Origin: Nymphaea colorata
Lineage: Eukaryota; Streptophyta; Magnoliopsida; Nymphaeales; Nymphaeaceae
Direction: 5' to 3'
DNA length: 64,000 nucleotides
NCBI RefSeq assembly: GCF_008831285.2
Contig: NC_045141.1
Location: 18,472,848 to 18,536,847, forward strand
Shown: piece by piece, positions 48,028 to 58,699 of the stretch
Position numbering within the stretch: the stretch's first letter is position 1
Layout of the letters: every line of letters begins with the position of its first letter
Notes under the pieces: model-generated
What the model was told of the DNA's origin: nothing
The model's input: the letters and a program-made list of their open reading frames with translations, nothing else
The model's database searches: none
Translations under genes and position numbers: made by a program

Positions 48028-48714
48028 TTACAAGATATAGAGATAGGGCTCAGGGCCACTATCCAACAATTGATGCTGACGCAAGTCACCAGCAATACAA
48101 AATTGAGGTGAGGAATTATGGATACAGTAGCATGTTAATACCACATTTGCAAAGCTCCTGCCAACATCATCTAGTGCCCAACACAAGAGTATCTAGCGTC
48201 AAGAAAACCTGCAGGGAGGGAGGCAAGTTCCAATCAGCATCATATGAAGGCAAGTTCCTTGAAAGTAATGATCTTGATGATGCCTTCCACTGGGCAGCAC
48301 CATCTGCAAAAATGTAAGTACAGAGTTCCATACTTCTCTTTCTTTGGAATGCAGAAATTTATTAAATGTTAATAGATGGATGGCTGTGTCAGCGGAATCT
48401 TGAAAAATTCTTCCACCATCAATAGAAGCACATCATCTAAAGTTATTTGATTGTTACCAGGGGACAACATCAGCAAACAGAACATGGAATTAGCACCACC
48501 CACCACACTTCTAGGTCCTAAAATGTTTCAGATTGAAATTTTAGTGGATTCATAAGGTTAGGCTTCGAGCAAAGGATCACTACTTATAAGAAAGAACCTT
48601 TCATGGTCTTATCGTACATACAGAGAGAGATTAGATGATGAACTAACCAGTGGCAAGTTGGTAGCAAGAGGTGAGCTATACAGTCATGGGGTCAGAAAGG
48701 ACATCACGATGTAG
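48028..48714 (+). CDS. Tentative three-exon gene fragment, product not recognised
   Basis: Three exons with fitting phases: 48028-48107 (acceptor CCCTCTTGCAG, donor GTGAGG; reads TRYRDRAQGHYPTIDADAS and on), 48204-48313 (reads KTCREGGKFQSASYEGKF and on; donor GTAAGT) and 48624-48714 (acceptor CATACAG; reads ERLDDELTSGKLVARG and on to a TAG stop). The first exon needs one base from an upstream exon that I could not find. The donors are excellent, but the acceptor of the middle exon is weak. The opposite strand of the middle exon is also open between AG and GT. No family is recognised. It could be a C-terminal gene fragment or part of a non-coding transcript. Confidence 0.28.
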
Positions 48715-48719
48715 AGCTT

Positions 48720-50220
48720 TTGTAGAAAACGAAGACTAGATTTTAGATTCACAATACACCAACAGAGTGCCATAGAAAGATTCAACTTTCAAGGTCAATG
48801 AAACAAATTTCTGAGAAAATCAAGGAAACGCATCTACATCTCATCAAGAAACATGTACCATTGTTGTTGCTTATAATGCAAGGGTTATACCATAGAAGAC
48901 TTATATGAATTGGATCATTTTAGTGAGAATCATTATTTTAGTGTCTGCACTACTAATTCAGAAGATAAACCAGTGATATAGATTAAATTTGATAGCAGTA
49001 CCGGCATCATTGACCAAGGCTTTCCAGTGAAGGTCCAATATAAAAGATGACTTATTAATTTAACTGCAGACAATGTCCTTACAAAACATGCGAGTACGCA
49101 TCTCCGACCACTCGGTTGGCCAAGAGTGTGCAAAGGAAAAAGATAGGAGAACATCAAGAACTTGCATAAATATATCAAAATTCATGTGTTCAACGAGTTT
49201 CAACCTCCTTTTTATAGGCTATGAGTAGCCACCATCAAACTAAAACCCTTCTAGCTTTCCGAATTTGTCACACCAAACCCAAAAAGGTTCAAAGTTAATC
49301 ATAATTCACAAACCATCATGGGCAATCCAGATATATAACTGTATAGCACACCAAGCTGTCAAAGCGCTATTGGAGCACTTAATGACCCGATCAACAACAT
49401 CTGATAAGATATCTTGGAGAAAATGATACATCTTTGAAGCAGAAAAAAAAATAGACCGAGTGACTAAAAACTTCTGTTTGTTTGGTCTACGATGAACTGG
49501 TTACAAGTAAAGTTACTGAATCAATGTGCACTTCTGTTCAACTGCTTCGTACTCCATCCTTACGAAGAACAAAAAACCCTTTTCCTCATTAGATTAAACT
49601 GGCTGTTGATTAGGAAAATGAATTCTCCTTATAAAATAAATGACAGAACCAAATGTGTTTGTTCCATGGAAAGGAAAAGATAATCTGGAAAACTTTATTG
49701 TCCGCAGAAACCAACTCCCCAAGATAGTGTAAATGTGTAATATCCATTTTGTACAAATACCAGTTTCCAAAGAAAAGACAAAAATTCTCCATTAATAACA
49801 CCAGTTAGGAAGAAGTTTTGATTCCATTGCCGATACCAATTTCGAAAGACTATAGTCCATAGTAACTTGGCAAAGGAATTGAGAAAGAGGGAGAAAGAGC
49901 GTGGTCAACACAATGTATGATGAGCCCTGATCATGCCCCTAACTTATCCAACAAAGCATTTGAAGTAGACAAACTTATTCACATCCATATCAGCGTCAAA
50001 TATACTCAGTCTACAAACAGAAACAACTGTTGCTGCTTGATTCACGAGCTGATGAATGCTAGGAGGGCATAAATAGTGGCAAAGGATAGCACGAGAGAAC
50101 TTTAACCATAAAAAGTAACCAGCTACTGACTACCTCTCAGCATAACAGAATAAAGCTATAAATACGAAAAGCAAACTCGTAAAAGAAAAAAAAAAAAAGT
50201 AGGAAGAAACATTACCGTAG
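48720..50220. other. Spacer without a recognised gene
   Basis: This is AT-rich sequence with only short frames (49492-49801) that lack motifs. Nothing supports a gene here. Confidence 0.5.
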
Positions 50221-50223
50221 CGA

Positions 50224-50530
50224 AAGGAGGAACTAGAAAGCAGGAATGAAGTCGTGGGGGGAGACTCCTTTAAGCCTTTTAACAGTCTTTGGCTCTTTGC
50301 TGCTCATTGCCTCCACGATCTTCTCTTCTTCTCCTTCAAATTCTACTTCATCTTCTTCGTCGCCCTCCTCCCCCTTTGCTTCCCTCCAACACAGGGTTAC
50401 GCTCCGTTTTGGCGCCCCTCGTAATCGTTACCGCCATTGTTGGGTCATAGATGAGCTCCTCAAGCCATCTCGGTCCTCTCTTGGGTCGGTTCTCATCGGC
50501 TTCAAGGAAATATGTTAGATCACCTGTCAA
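50224..50530. other. GC-rich island with open frames on both strands, possible transcript start
   Basis: The plus strand has a 90-residue frame (50246-50518) starting MKSWGETPLSLLTVFGSLLL, signal-peptide-like, followed by a serine run. The minus strand has an acidic open stretch (EEGDEEDEVEFEGEEEKIVE) followed by CTACG and a possible GTAATG donor at about 50217. Either strand could be a first exon. I cannot decide between them and assign no product. Confidence 0.25.
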
Positions 50531-51148
50531 ATCACATTCTTAAAGCAATTGAAGATTTTTGCCGTCTACTTCACATCAAAACATACATGATGTATGGGAT
50601 TAATCACAGATCGAAAGTGAGGTTTTGATCTAACTCACTCGCAGATAGAAAGTCAGACAGGATATTTGATGTATTCTTTCAATGTTGAAACAGTATTCGA
50701 TCGAATTAATTGCAAACGTCAGACACGAAACCCGCAAAAGACATAGTCCGAGTGTAGACCAAATATGAGATAATCAAACACCGCTTTGCTTGGTCTCCGT
50801 AGTCGTTTTTTCAACTGTGTTTGATCACATTGGATTTGTGATTATTCTAAATTTCAAGATCTTACCTTATTTCGAATTGCGCTTCAAGCATTCATCTGAT
50901 CTCGTGGTATAATTTTTTTTTTTTTCACAAGAGAGAGTTGAAGCTTCAACATATTCTTATTCTCAAAGGATATCAGGTCTGCTTTCAGTGGATCGAGGTA
51001 ACTCTCCTTTTTATGATTTGATGATTTGATCTACACATCAACAGCATCAAATTTCATTATTTTCATTACTCAGTGAATCTATCATATGACCAGCTGCTGC
51101 CCATCAGTTCATTATCGTGTTTGATGCTACTAAACGCAACTTTATAAT

Positions 51149-51303
51149 TAGTGGTGGAGCCATAAAATTTTGGCCAAGGAGCATTGGTCCTGGGATGAAT
51201 GCATGTTGAGAATTGGTGTGGGCACTTGACCCAAGTCGCTCCATTACAATAAAAGCTTTCAAGGTTTGACATGGGCAATGGCTCACAAGATAGCTCTGCT
51301 ATG
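51149..51303. mobile_element. hAT-like MITE, diverged
   Basis: The ends TAGTGGTGGAGCCATAA and ATAGCTCTGCTATG resemble the CAGTGGCGGAGC family. The interior has GTGTGGGCACTTGACCC, comparable to the GTGTGGGCAATTGCCC of the copy at 23.3 kb. Confidence 0.5.
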
Positions 51304-52129
51304 ATGTATATGGAAATCCTCTTGATCTTAAAACCTCATATTTTATGTTCTTTAGATCTAACACATATGTATGTGTGTGTGTACGCACACATTCATGTAA
51401 TATTGGGAGTCATGGATCCCAACGAGTGGGCAGTTTATTTGTAGCCTATCTGGCTGGATCAGATATTTCAAATACGGATTTGAAATCCATCATTTGTTAA
51501 ACCTTAGATTTGTCTTGTAGATAGGACTAACAAACAATCTGGTTAATGAGATATTGAATAGCAGGGCTTATGAATCGTGTTTGAATTCTAATATAAAACA
51601 CAAAACCAGATTCAAATCTTCCCAAGTAATTAGTAGCTGCATGACTGTTCTTGGATCAAATTCCCATAAAAAAATCCTGATCGGATTCAAATTTTCTTAC
51701 GAAATCCTAGGTTTTGTATTTAAGTCACACAAAAGATAATATGTGCACTTGACAATGACCATATTGAGGGTCACACCCGTTGTTCCTCAGTTAAATCTCT
51801 AAAAGCAGCAAATTAGTTATGAGAAACATAGTTTAGTTGGTCCGAAAGTTTTGTTATCAATTCAATTCCTATGAGCATTATTTTGTTAAACTGCAAGCCT
51901 GACAGGTGTCAGAATATCACAATCCAACACAGCTTTGAACTCACAAGTTAGGGGAAACTGAACCAAAGACTGATTCAACCTTCAAGTTTTACTTTTCCAC
52001 TAAGTTACATGGATACTTTAATAAGGTCCACTTACTTGTGTTGTCATACCGGTACTCAAAATAGGTACACTGCTTAATTTTGATTAGATTGAATTTTTTC
52101 TAGCTTTTTTTCTTTTCTTTTTTATTAAG

Positions 52130-52318
52130 GGTGAATGGTTTATTCCACTGCCCCTCATCCCCGTACCCGCTCTTTAGGTTTTCACATAGCATTTTTCATG
52201 CCCTTTTACACGCTATATGTAGAGCGCATTGGAACGTAACAATGACCACTCTAAAACTCGAACCTGAGTATTTAAAAAAAGCGAACTACGTTGCCATCCA
52301 ATGTGCTACCACCCCTTG
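52130..52318 (-). mobile_element. tRNA-derived SINE-like element
   Basis: On the minus strand GTGGTAGCACATTGGATGGC (A-box-like) is followed by CAGGTTCGAGTTTTA (B-box-like) about 50 bases later. An unrelated body and an A/T-rich tail then follow near 52130. The arrangement is that of plant SINEs. Target duplications were not resolved. Confidence 0.45.
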
Positions 52319-52499
52319 ATTCATTTTCATTTTATTTGTAGAGTTACCGTTTGTTAACACATAATATTTTTATTTATATCACTTGTTTATTAAAATATTA
52401 TTTTTTTTATTTTTTGTGTTATTTTACTTGAATATATATATATATTAAAAGTTATCGTGTTCCGGTACCTCATACCCATACCCATTCGACTTAATCCCC

Positions 52500-52603
52500 G
52501 CGAACACATAGGGGCATTTTGGTGTTTGATTTCTCCCGCCTTCCTTCTTAAGCTCGCCGCACTCCGCTAGGGTTTTCACTTTTCACCTTCGCGGCCTCTC
52601 CCT

Positions 52604-52647
<44 letters not shown>

Positions 52648-53230
52648 AGAGAATGGTGTCGTACGTAATCTAATGGCGTCTTCATCGTCTCTCTTCCGAT
52701 CCTCTCTCTCTTTACTTAAGAAACGTTGAAGAATCCGTGGAGGAAGATGATGAGTTTTTTATTGGTCCGTGTTTCTGATCCAACCCTGACTGAAACTACT
52801 TCACCAAGCTCTGATTCCTCCAACGGACATTCACTTACTCTCCTTTTTCTTTCTTTTCTTTTGTTACAACTCGCTTCCGCCATCTTCGTTTCTCTGCATT
52901 TGCATTATTTGGTTCTTTTTGCTTTGATCGTTACTACTTCTTTTGCTATCATTTCTCCATTGTTTTGTTAGGCTGCTTTTATTTACTTCTTTTGCGGTTC
53001 ATCAAAGCGGGTGGTTCTACTACATTTTGTGCCATCCTCGAAATCCCAATGGCTCAATGAGTCGAAGCCTATTGGCATTGCTGACAAACCGAGAGAGAAG
53101 ATTCAATGCACTTTCAATTTCATTCTTTCTTTTCTTCTCGTTGCGAGGAAAACTTTGTGCCTAAAAGGGTTTGGTGTTTATGAAACATATTTCTGTTCAC
53201 TGCGAGAAAAAATATCATTCCCCTGAAGGA
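52500..53230 (+). other. Probable transcript 5' region (CT-rich leader), coding part unresolved
   Basis: The sequence has the look of a plant promoter and leader: GCTAGGGTTTTC, a long (CT)n run at 52609-52642, then ATG at 52673. That ATG opens MASSSSLFRSSLSLLKKR before a stop, a peptide that resembles an organelle presequence. A further frame near 53020-53120 reads SKSQWLNESKPIGIADKP and on. No convincing splice model joins these, so the item may be a non-coding RNA or a decayed gene start. Confidence 0.25.
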
Positions 53231-53712
53231 GATAGATTGCTTCTTCTTCTTCTAGGTTGCTACGTTTTTCCGTCTGGATTTCACGAGTTTCTGCTTGATG
53301 TGTGTTTTATGCCCTATCAAAAATAGTAGTGGCTCTTTCTCTGTCTGAAGACACTTCTTGAAAAATCTCTGGTGTCTTATGAACGTTCATATTCTAGTTC
53401 CCACAGCCTAACTGCCATTATTTGTTCCTAAAAGTATGATGTCTTCTGTATTTGAAATAGTTAGAGATGAAAAATCTTTTGAACTGCAACATTTTTTGGA
53501 TTCCCAGAGACAGGAGATGTGTGTACCTTGAGTTGAGAATTAGGAACAAATGTACATAATTTTATACTAAACAAATAATGTACAGGAAGGATTCAGTGTT
53601 AATTTGTCGAAAGTTTGGTTGTCAATTCGATCCGAAGAAGAAAGACGTTCGAACTTTCATTGAATCATCATTAACAAGTGAATGGCGGACAAGGATACAA
53701 ACGAAAGGCTGT

Positions 53713-53788
53713 CTAAGAATAAATGTTTTGAAGATTTCCTGAAGCTACTCTAAGAATAAATGTTTTGAAAATTTCCTGAAGTTACATG
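53713..53788. repeat. Tandem duplication, 37-bp period
   Basis: CTAAGAATAAATGTTTTGAA followed by ATTTCCTGAAG occurs at 53713 and again at 53750 with only a few differences. Confidence 0.85.
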
Positions 53789-54344
53789 TTAAAAAAGCGA
53801 TATTTTAAAAATAACGAGGAAAAACAAAGGAATATTTGAAAATGGTAAGCCCTGCAGATAGTTCAAAGTTGCTTACCCTCTATAGTCATTACCTTGGATA
53901 AATGTTAACCCATCTAATTGGGCTTATTGTCAAATAGAAACACCTCGATTTTTCCAAGTCGTGATTTGAATTTTCTTAGTTGATTTTCAAGAGGGGATTT
54001 GATAATGGAATATGCATGAAGGTGAATCTTATTTGAGCTATATATATATATATATATATCATCAAAAGCCACCTATGTTTTATAATATTTTTTCCTGAAT
54101 ATGCACGGATTATATAAAAGGCTTAAGCATGAACAAATTCCTGCAATAACATGAAAATTTAACAGGTTTTCTTGAATACCTTCTCCGTGTTTAAGAAATA
54201 AATCCTTCTAGCAGATCAAGGAGAGCGAGCTGACCTGGTCAGGCCCCAATTTCAGCCCAATGAGAGAAGAAAAAAAAGCAAGGTCAATGTGCGCGTGCTT
54301 ATGTGTGTGTGTATGTGAGGTCATATCAAAATTACAAATCAAAA

Positions 54345-54480
54345 GATCATTGAGGGCGTAGGGGTTATGGCCCCTCTCAAATTTAAAAAAATTCTACGTA
54401 AAATTTTAAAAAGTTTACTTTAGTTTACATAAAATTTTTGAAAAATCATATTTCAGCTCTTATTAAAATTTCGAATTTAA
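54345..54480. mobile_element. Partial hAT-like MITE
   Basis: GGGGTTATGGCCCCTCTC and TTTTTGAAAAATCATATTTC match the core of the GGGGCGGAGCC family. The right end is replaced by the word-repeat element that starts at about 54488. Confidence 0.4.
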
Positions 54481-54487
54481 GGATAAG

Positions 54488-54745
54488 CATCGGGTCGGGC
54501 CCAGAAAAAATGGCATTGAACCAGCCCAATCAGTTATCAAACCGACCCTGGTGTACCGATTAAGCTTGGTTCGACTCAATAAAATTTTTTTAATATATAT
54601 TTTTATTGATTTTTATATATAATTAGAATATTTCATTACAACTAATTATATTTATATATTATTTTATATTAAAATATATATTTCTAATTTAATCTAAGTT
54701 CAAGCTCTTGAGCCCGAGTTTCTCGGGCCAGCCCGATATTTGTAG
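54488..54745. mobile_element. Word-repeat element with TCGGGC ends around an AT-rich core
   Basis: The left end holds ATCGGGTCGGGCCCAG, the right end GAGCCCGAGTTTCTCGGGCC and CAGCCCGATA, and about 110 bases between them are nearly all A and T. The design matches the element at 20.1 kb. It abuts a broken hAT-like MITE, so one inserted into or beside the other. Confidence 0.45.
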
Positions 54746-54749
54746 AGTT

Positions 54750-55600
54750 GTAATAATAGTGGATGTCTGGAAAAGAGTTATAAAAAAGATAAATAAATAG
54801 ATAGAAGATAAGTACAAGTGAAATGGAATGAAAAAAACAAAACATTCACAAGGAAAACAACCAAATACATGACGTAAAAGTCAATAGCTAAGGGGATTGA
54901 CCCGGTGAAAGTTCTAAAGCTGCGGTTAGGTATATTATTCAATTTTAACAGGCCTTTTATTTAATTCTTGGGCCCCATAAAAAATTGATTGGTCCATTTG
55001 TGGAATCATTCAAGAGAAAAATTCAAGAGAAAAATCTGTTCTGACCTACTCTTCCTCTCGCTTCGTTATGTATATATATCTTTGAATGTTGATTTTTTCA
55101 AGACAGAAGGTGAAAGAAAATTAAGATAACTAAAATCTACTTTATTTTTTACTCCTTAATTTCCCCATAGTCTTTTATCTTGAAAAGACCAATGACATGA
55201 CAAAGATGATTTTTAATGGGTTTTGCACATATATACACACTAAACCACTTGGATAAAAAAAAAAAATCGGACCTCTTAAATAAGTGTTGAAGATTGTTTT
55301 GAAGAAAATGTGAACTTTTTAATATACTTAAAAGCACTAATTTTATATAAATCATGTTTTAATTAAAGTTATTTTTGTAAAAGAATTGACAATTTTGATC
55401 TTTTCAATCATTAAAAAACATTATTAATGCAAAAAAATGGCTAAGTTATATAACATGTGTTTTCACCAAGTCACTCTTAAGACCATATTTATAAGGTTAG
55501 GTTAACCAAAAAAAAATTAATGATTGATTTTTACAGTTTATGTAATTAATGAAAAAATTACAAAATACAATTAAGATATTTTGTTCCTAGGTTTTAGAAA
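54750..55600. other. AT-rich spacer without a recognised gene
   Basis: Only short frames and homopolymer runs are seen. Nothing supports a gene. Confidence 0.5.
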
Positions 55601-55639
55601 TGTCAAAAGAAGGTCTAATTCACAAAAAATGCTTAAAAG

Positions 55640-57284
55640 GGGGACTTGTAATGTAAAAAACCTCTGGTCCGAGTCGATTGTAGTCGTCTCGGTCAGCGGT
55701 GGCAGGCGGCTTCTCCTGTTCCACCGTTGGATGCGTGCACGTAGACCAGATGGACGGTCTGAGGCCGTCTCGGATTTGTACGCTCAGCGAAGCGGAAGCT
55801 TCCGTCCATCCCGCGCAATGTGAACGCGAGACAGAAAAGAAGGAAAAGGTAAAAGGGCAAAAGGGGGAATTTAGCGACAAGCTGGACATTTCCAGAGAGT
55901 CCAACGTCCACATCCAAGGAGCAGCATCTGGCACCGCCCCATCGAACAGATGAACGGCCATCCGTGCTCCTCTTTTACCCCTTCCTCTTCTTCTTCCCTG
56001 ACGCAGGTGGAGTCTCGCAGCGTCTTTTCTTTTCTGAAGTGTCTGGCTGTGTAAGCGAGAGAGGAAGAGGAAGCGTGCTGTTCTGTGTTTGGGAAGTAGA
56101 TTGCTTGGTGTAAGAGCGAAGGTAATCCGATCTCTTGCCTCTTCCTTTCCAACCGCGCCTCCTTCGTTTTTCCTTTTTATTCTATTTGTCTTGAATATGT
56201 TTCTGCGTTTGTTTTGGTCCGTTCTGATCTTCAAATGCCTCTGTTTCCGTGAGGAATCCCGTCTTTTGCGGGCGGGCATAAGGTGCGTTCCCTTTTTGTT
56301 GCGGTGGCTGGGGCTCGTGCTAAGGCTCCTGCTTCTTTTCCCTCTTTGGTTGCGAATGGGAAGGTATTAATTCCGTTGCCTGGTTAGAATAGTGGCTCAC
56401 ATGGGGCTTCGGGAATGGATGAAAGGATTTCGGATTCTTCTTCTCGGGCAATTTGGTATCGTGATCTTGTGTTGCTCTGACCTTGGGACGCGGCGTTGCT
56501 TTTGTGTTCGTAATTGTTTAGTTGTTATGGTTCTTTGTCTTTGGAGGCGTTTCCTTTTCCTATTATTTTCTTGAATTCGGGGACATGAAAGAAGATCGAG
56601 TCGTCTTTTGCATGGCCTCCTCGGCGCTGCTCATCTTGTTGACTTTAGTTGCCTCTTTATAGTCACTGCATGTATCGCCATGTTTGTGTTGATTCCCTGT
56701 TCCGAAAAGTTTTTTTTTTTTTTGGGTTGCGGGCGGCCATTTCTTATGTGTTCTTTCTTGAATTTTAGTTATATACATTTGTGGCGTTAATATTTTTTCC
56801 CCTTTATTTCTAGTGCCTTTCTGATCTTGGTTCATGTGTTCAAAGTTGTCAGATCTAGTGATAAAAGTGTAAAGAACTTAAACAATATGCACCGTATGAG
56901 AATGTAGTTATCCTTTGTGGTGGGATTAGTTTAAGGGTCATTTGTTACCCTTGGATAATCTTGAATCGTTTTGTTAGTCTCTGCTCTTTCGACATGTTGT
57001 CTAGGGAGAACAAGAAAAATATCTGTCTTTTGTACTCTTGAATTTGTTTGGACCTCTGTGCTACCTCTCTGCTTTTTCAGTTCATCATGTTCTCATCTCC
57101 TCCATCAACTTTGCATATTAGTGCGCAAACTTTTTCTGGGCCTATTCCATAGAGGGGGTTATTTGGGTAGAAGCAATTACACCAGAATAAAAAAGTTCGA
57201 AGGTTTTACATAGCAGTACCACAAAGGCTCTCTGATTCTGTCTAGTTTTAAATTTTTAATGAAATTTCTCACTTGTAATTGCAG
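55640..57284 (+). promoter_or_regulatory. Promoter, 5' UTR exon and UTR intron of the BYPASS1-like gene
   Basis: Sequence turns GC- and CT-rich after 55.64 kb. A leader exon appears to end GCGAAG at 56121 with donor GTAATC. The intron (56122-57284, 1163 bp) ends TTGTAATTGCAG, 8 bases before the ATG. The transcription start is not defined; CT-rich leader sequence lies around 55970-56100. Frames on either strand of this region (including 55620-56279 minus) read Arg/Lys- or Ser-rich sequence from the leader and are not called. Confidence 0.6.
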
Positions 57285-57292
57285 TCTCAAAA

Positions 57293-58357
57293 ATGAGTCG
57301 ACTGCACGATGGCCAGAAACCTTTCTTCCATTTTGGCGGTCACTTGCGCAAGATCCTTCCAAGTGGGTTCCGCACACCTGCCAAGTTTCGAACTTTGTTA
57401 CAGAACTTTGAGGAATCGTTGGACAGGAGACTGCAGAATCTCAAACCGAAGAACAGGAGTGATGTTCTCAATATTTCATGGATGACTCAGGCAATAGAGT
57501 CTCTGTCTGAGACGCACAATGATGTCAAATCGCTCATAACAAATCTTCAATTTCCTTCCAGTGATTGGGATGAGAGCTGGATGGATTCATATTTGAACGA
57601 CAGCTTGAAACTCCTGGACGTCTGCATCTCACTGAGCTCTGAGGTCTCCAGACTTGATCAGGGGCAGCTTCTGCTTCAGTATGCCATTCATCTTTTGAAT
57701 GTTTCTGATGGCCACCCACCATCCGATCAGCGGTTTCGAGCTCGTGATTCCATTTCAGAGTGGCTGCAGCAAGTTGGACCAAAGGGATCAAATCCAGTGA
57801 CGCCAAGGAGTGCCAAACTGGAGCATTGTCTTGATATATTGCGTGAGCTTGTGAATACGCTTTATGCCCCAAAGATCAAAACATCTGCCAGGGGGAGGAT
57901 ATTGTTGCGGGCTATGTACGGTGTGAAGGTTCAGACCATATTTGTTTGTGGTGTCTTTGTAGCAGCTTTCTCAAGGTCGGCAAAGGCATTAGTGGAGTTG
58001 CAGGTGCCAGAGAAATTTTTGTGGTCATCAACCTTTATGGATGTCCAGAATGACATCAATAGCGAAATCAGGAGGTTGTTTGGGGAGGGCTCATTGACTG
58101 TATTGAAGGACGTAGAGGCCGTTGATGGCCGTGCTAGAGAACTTTTGGCCTTGACTGAGAATGCGTCAGAGGCTTTTAGTAGTGAAGATGCTGAAATGCT
58201 GAAGAACTGTGTAACGGAGTTGAAGGAGAAGGTAGAGAATTTTGCTCAAGGACTAGACCTTCTTTCAAAGCAAGTCGATGGGTTTTTCCAAGTTGTTTTG
58301 CAAGGCCGTGATGCTCTGCTTTGCAACTTAAGGGTTTCAAGTGAGCAGCCGAAGTGA
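57293..58357 (+). CDS. BYPASS1-like (BPS1-like) protein, intronless CDS
   Basis: This is a single open frame of 354 residues, close to the 349 of Arabidopsis BPS1. In Arabidopsis BPS1 prevents over-production of a root-made mobile signal that stops shoot growth; its biochemical role is unknown. Family landmarks are FFHFGGHLRK near residues 11-20, NISWMTQAIESLSETHNDVK at 60-79, LDQGQLLLQYAIH at 121-133, RAMYGVKVQTIFVCGVFVAAF at 206-226 (with a hydrophobic patch) and KQVDGFFQVVLQGRDALLCN at 326-345. The start ATG lies just after the UTR intron acceptor, with AAAAATGAG context. The gene stands alone in its orientation. The 3' UTR probably runs past 58.6 kb. Confidence 0.92.
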   Translation: MSRLHDGQKPFFHFGGHLRKILPSGFRTPAKFRTLLQNFEESLDRRLQNLKPKNRSDVLNISWMTQAIESLSETHNDVKSLITNLQFPSSDWDESWMDSYLNDSLKLLDVCISLSSEVSRLDQGQLLLQYAIHLLNVSDGHPPSDQRFRARDSISEWLQQVGPKGSNPVTPRSAKLEHCLDILRELVNTLYAPKIKTSARGRILLRAMYGVKVQTIFVCGVFVAAFSRSAKALVELQVPEKFLWSSTFMDVQNDINSEIRRLFGEGSLTVLKDVEAVDGRARELLALTENASEAFSSEDAEMLKNCVTELKEKVENFAQGLDLLSKQVDGFFQVVLQGRDALLCNLRVSSEQPK

Positions 58358-58562
58358 AGACGGTAGCATGATTGATTTCTATACTGCTTTGTGCATCCTC
58401 GCCTACTTGATCTTCCCTTTGCTTGAACTTGAAGTACTTAAGAATAGTAATCCTAGTAAACGAGTAGAAATCTTGTTTGATTGTAACATGTCTAGTATAC
58501 GTGTGTGTGCGTGTTTGTGCCTGTGGTGATGTGTGTATATATGGTCCTATAGTTAATCATTC

Positions 58563-58622
58563 ATGGTATTATGTAATCATTGTTCAATGCCGATGGTATT
58601 ATGTAATCATTGTTCAATGCCG
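58563..58622. repeat. Exact 30-bp tandem duplication in the probable 3' UTR
   Basis: The 30-base unit starting ATGGTATTATGTAATCATTG is present twice with no difference, at 58563-58592 and 58593-58622, about 200 bases after the BYPASS1-like stop codon. Confidence 0.95.
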
Positions 58623-58699
58623 AGTTTGTCAGATGTCGGGCGAAGTTGTTTGTATCGTCTGTCTTACATTGTCTTTTCTTTGTCAATAGAAATCCATGT

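Noticed and set aside
55620-56279. 219-residue minus-strand ORF
   Set aside because: It is antisense to the GC- and CT-rich leader of the BYPASS1-like gene; the product is low-complexity Arg/Lys/Ser sequence.
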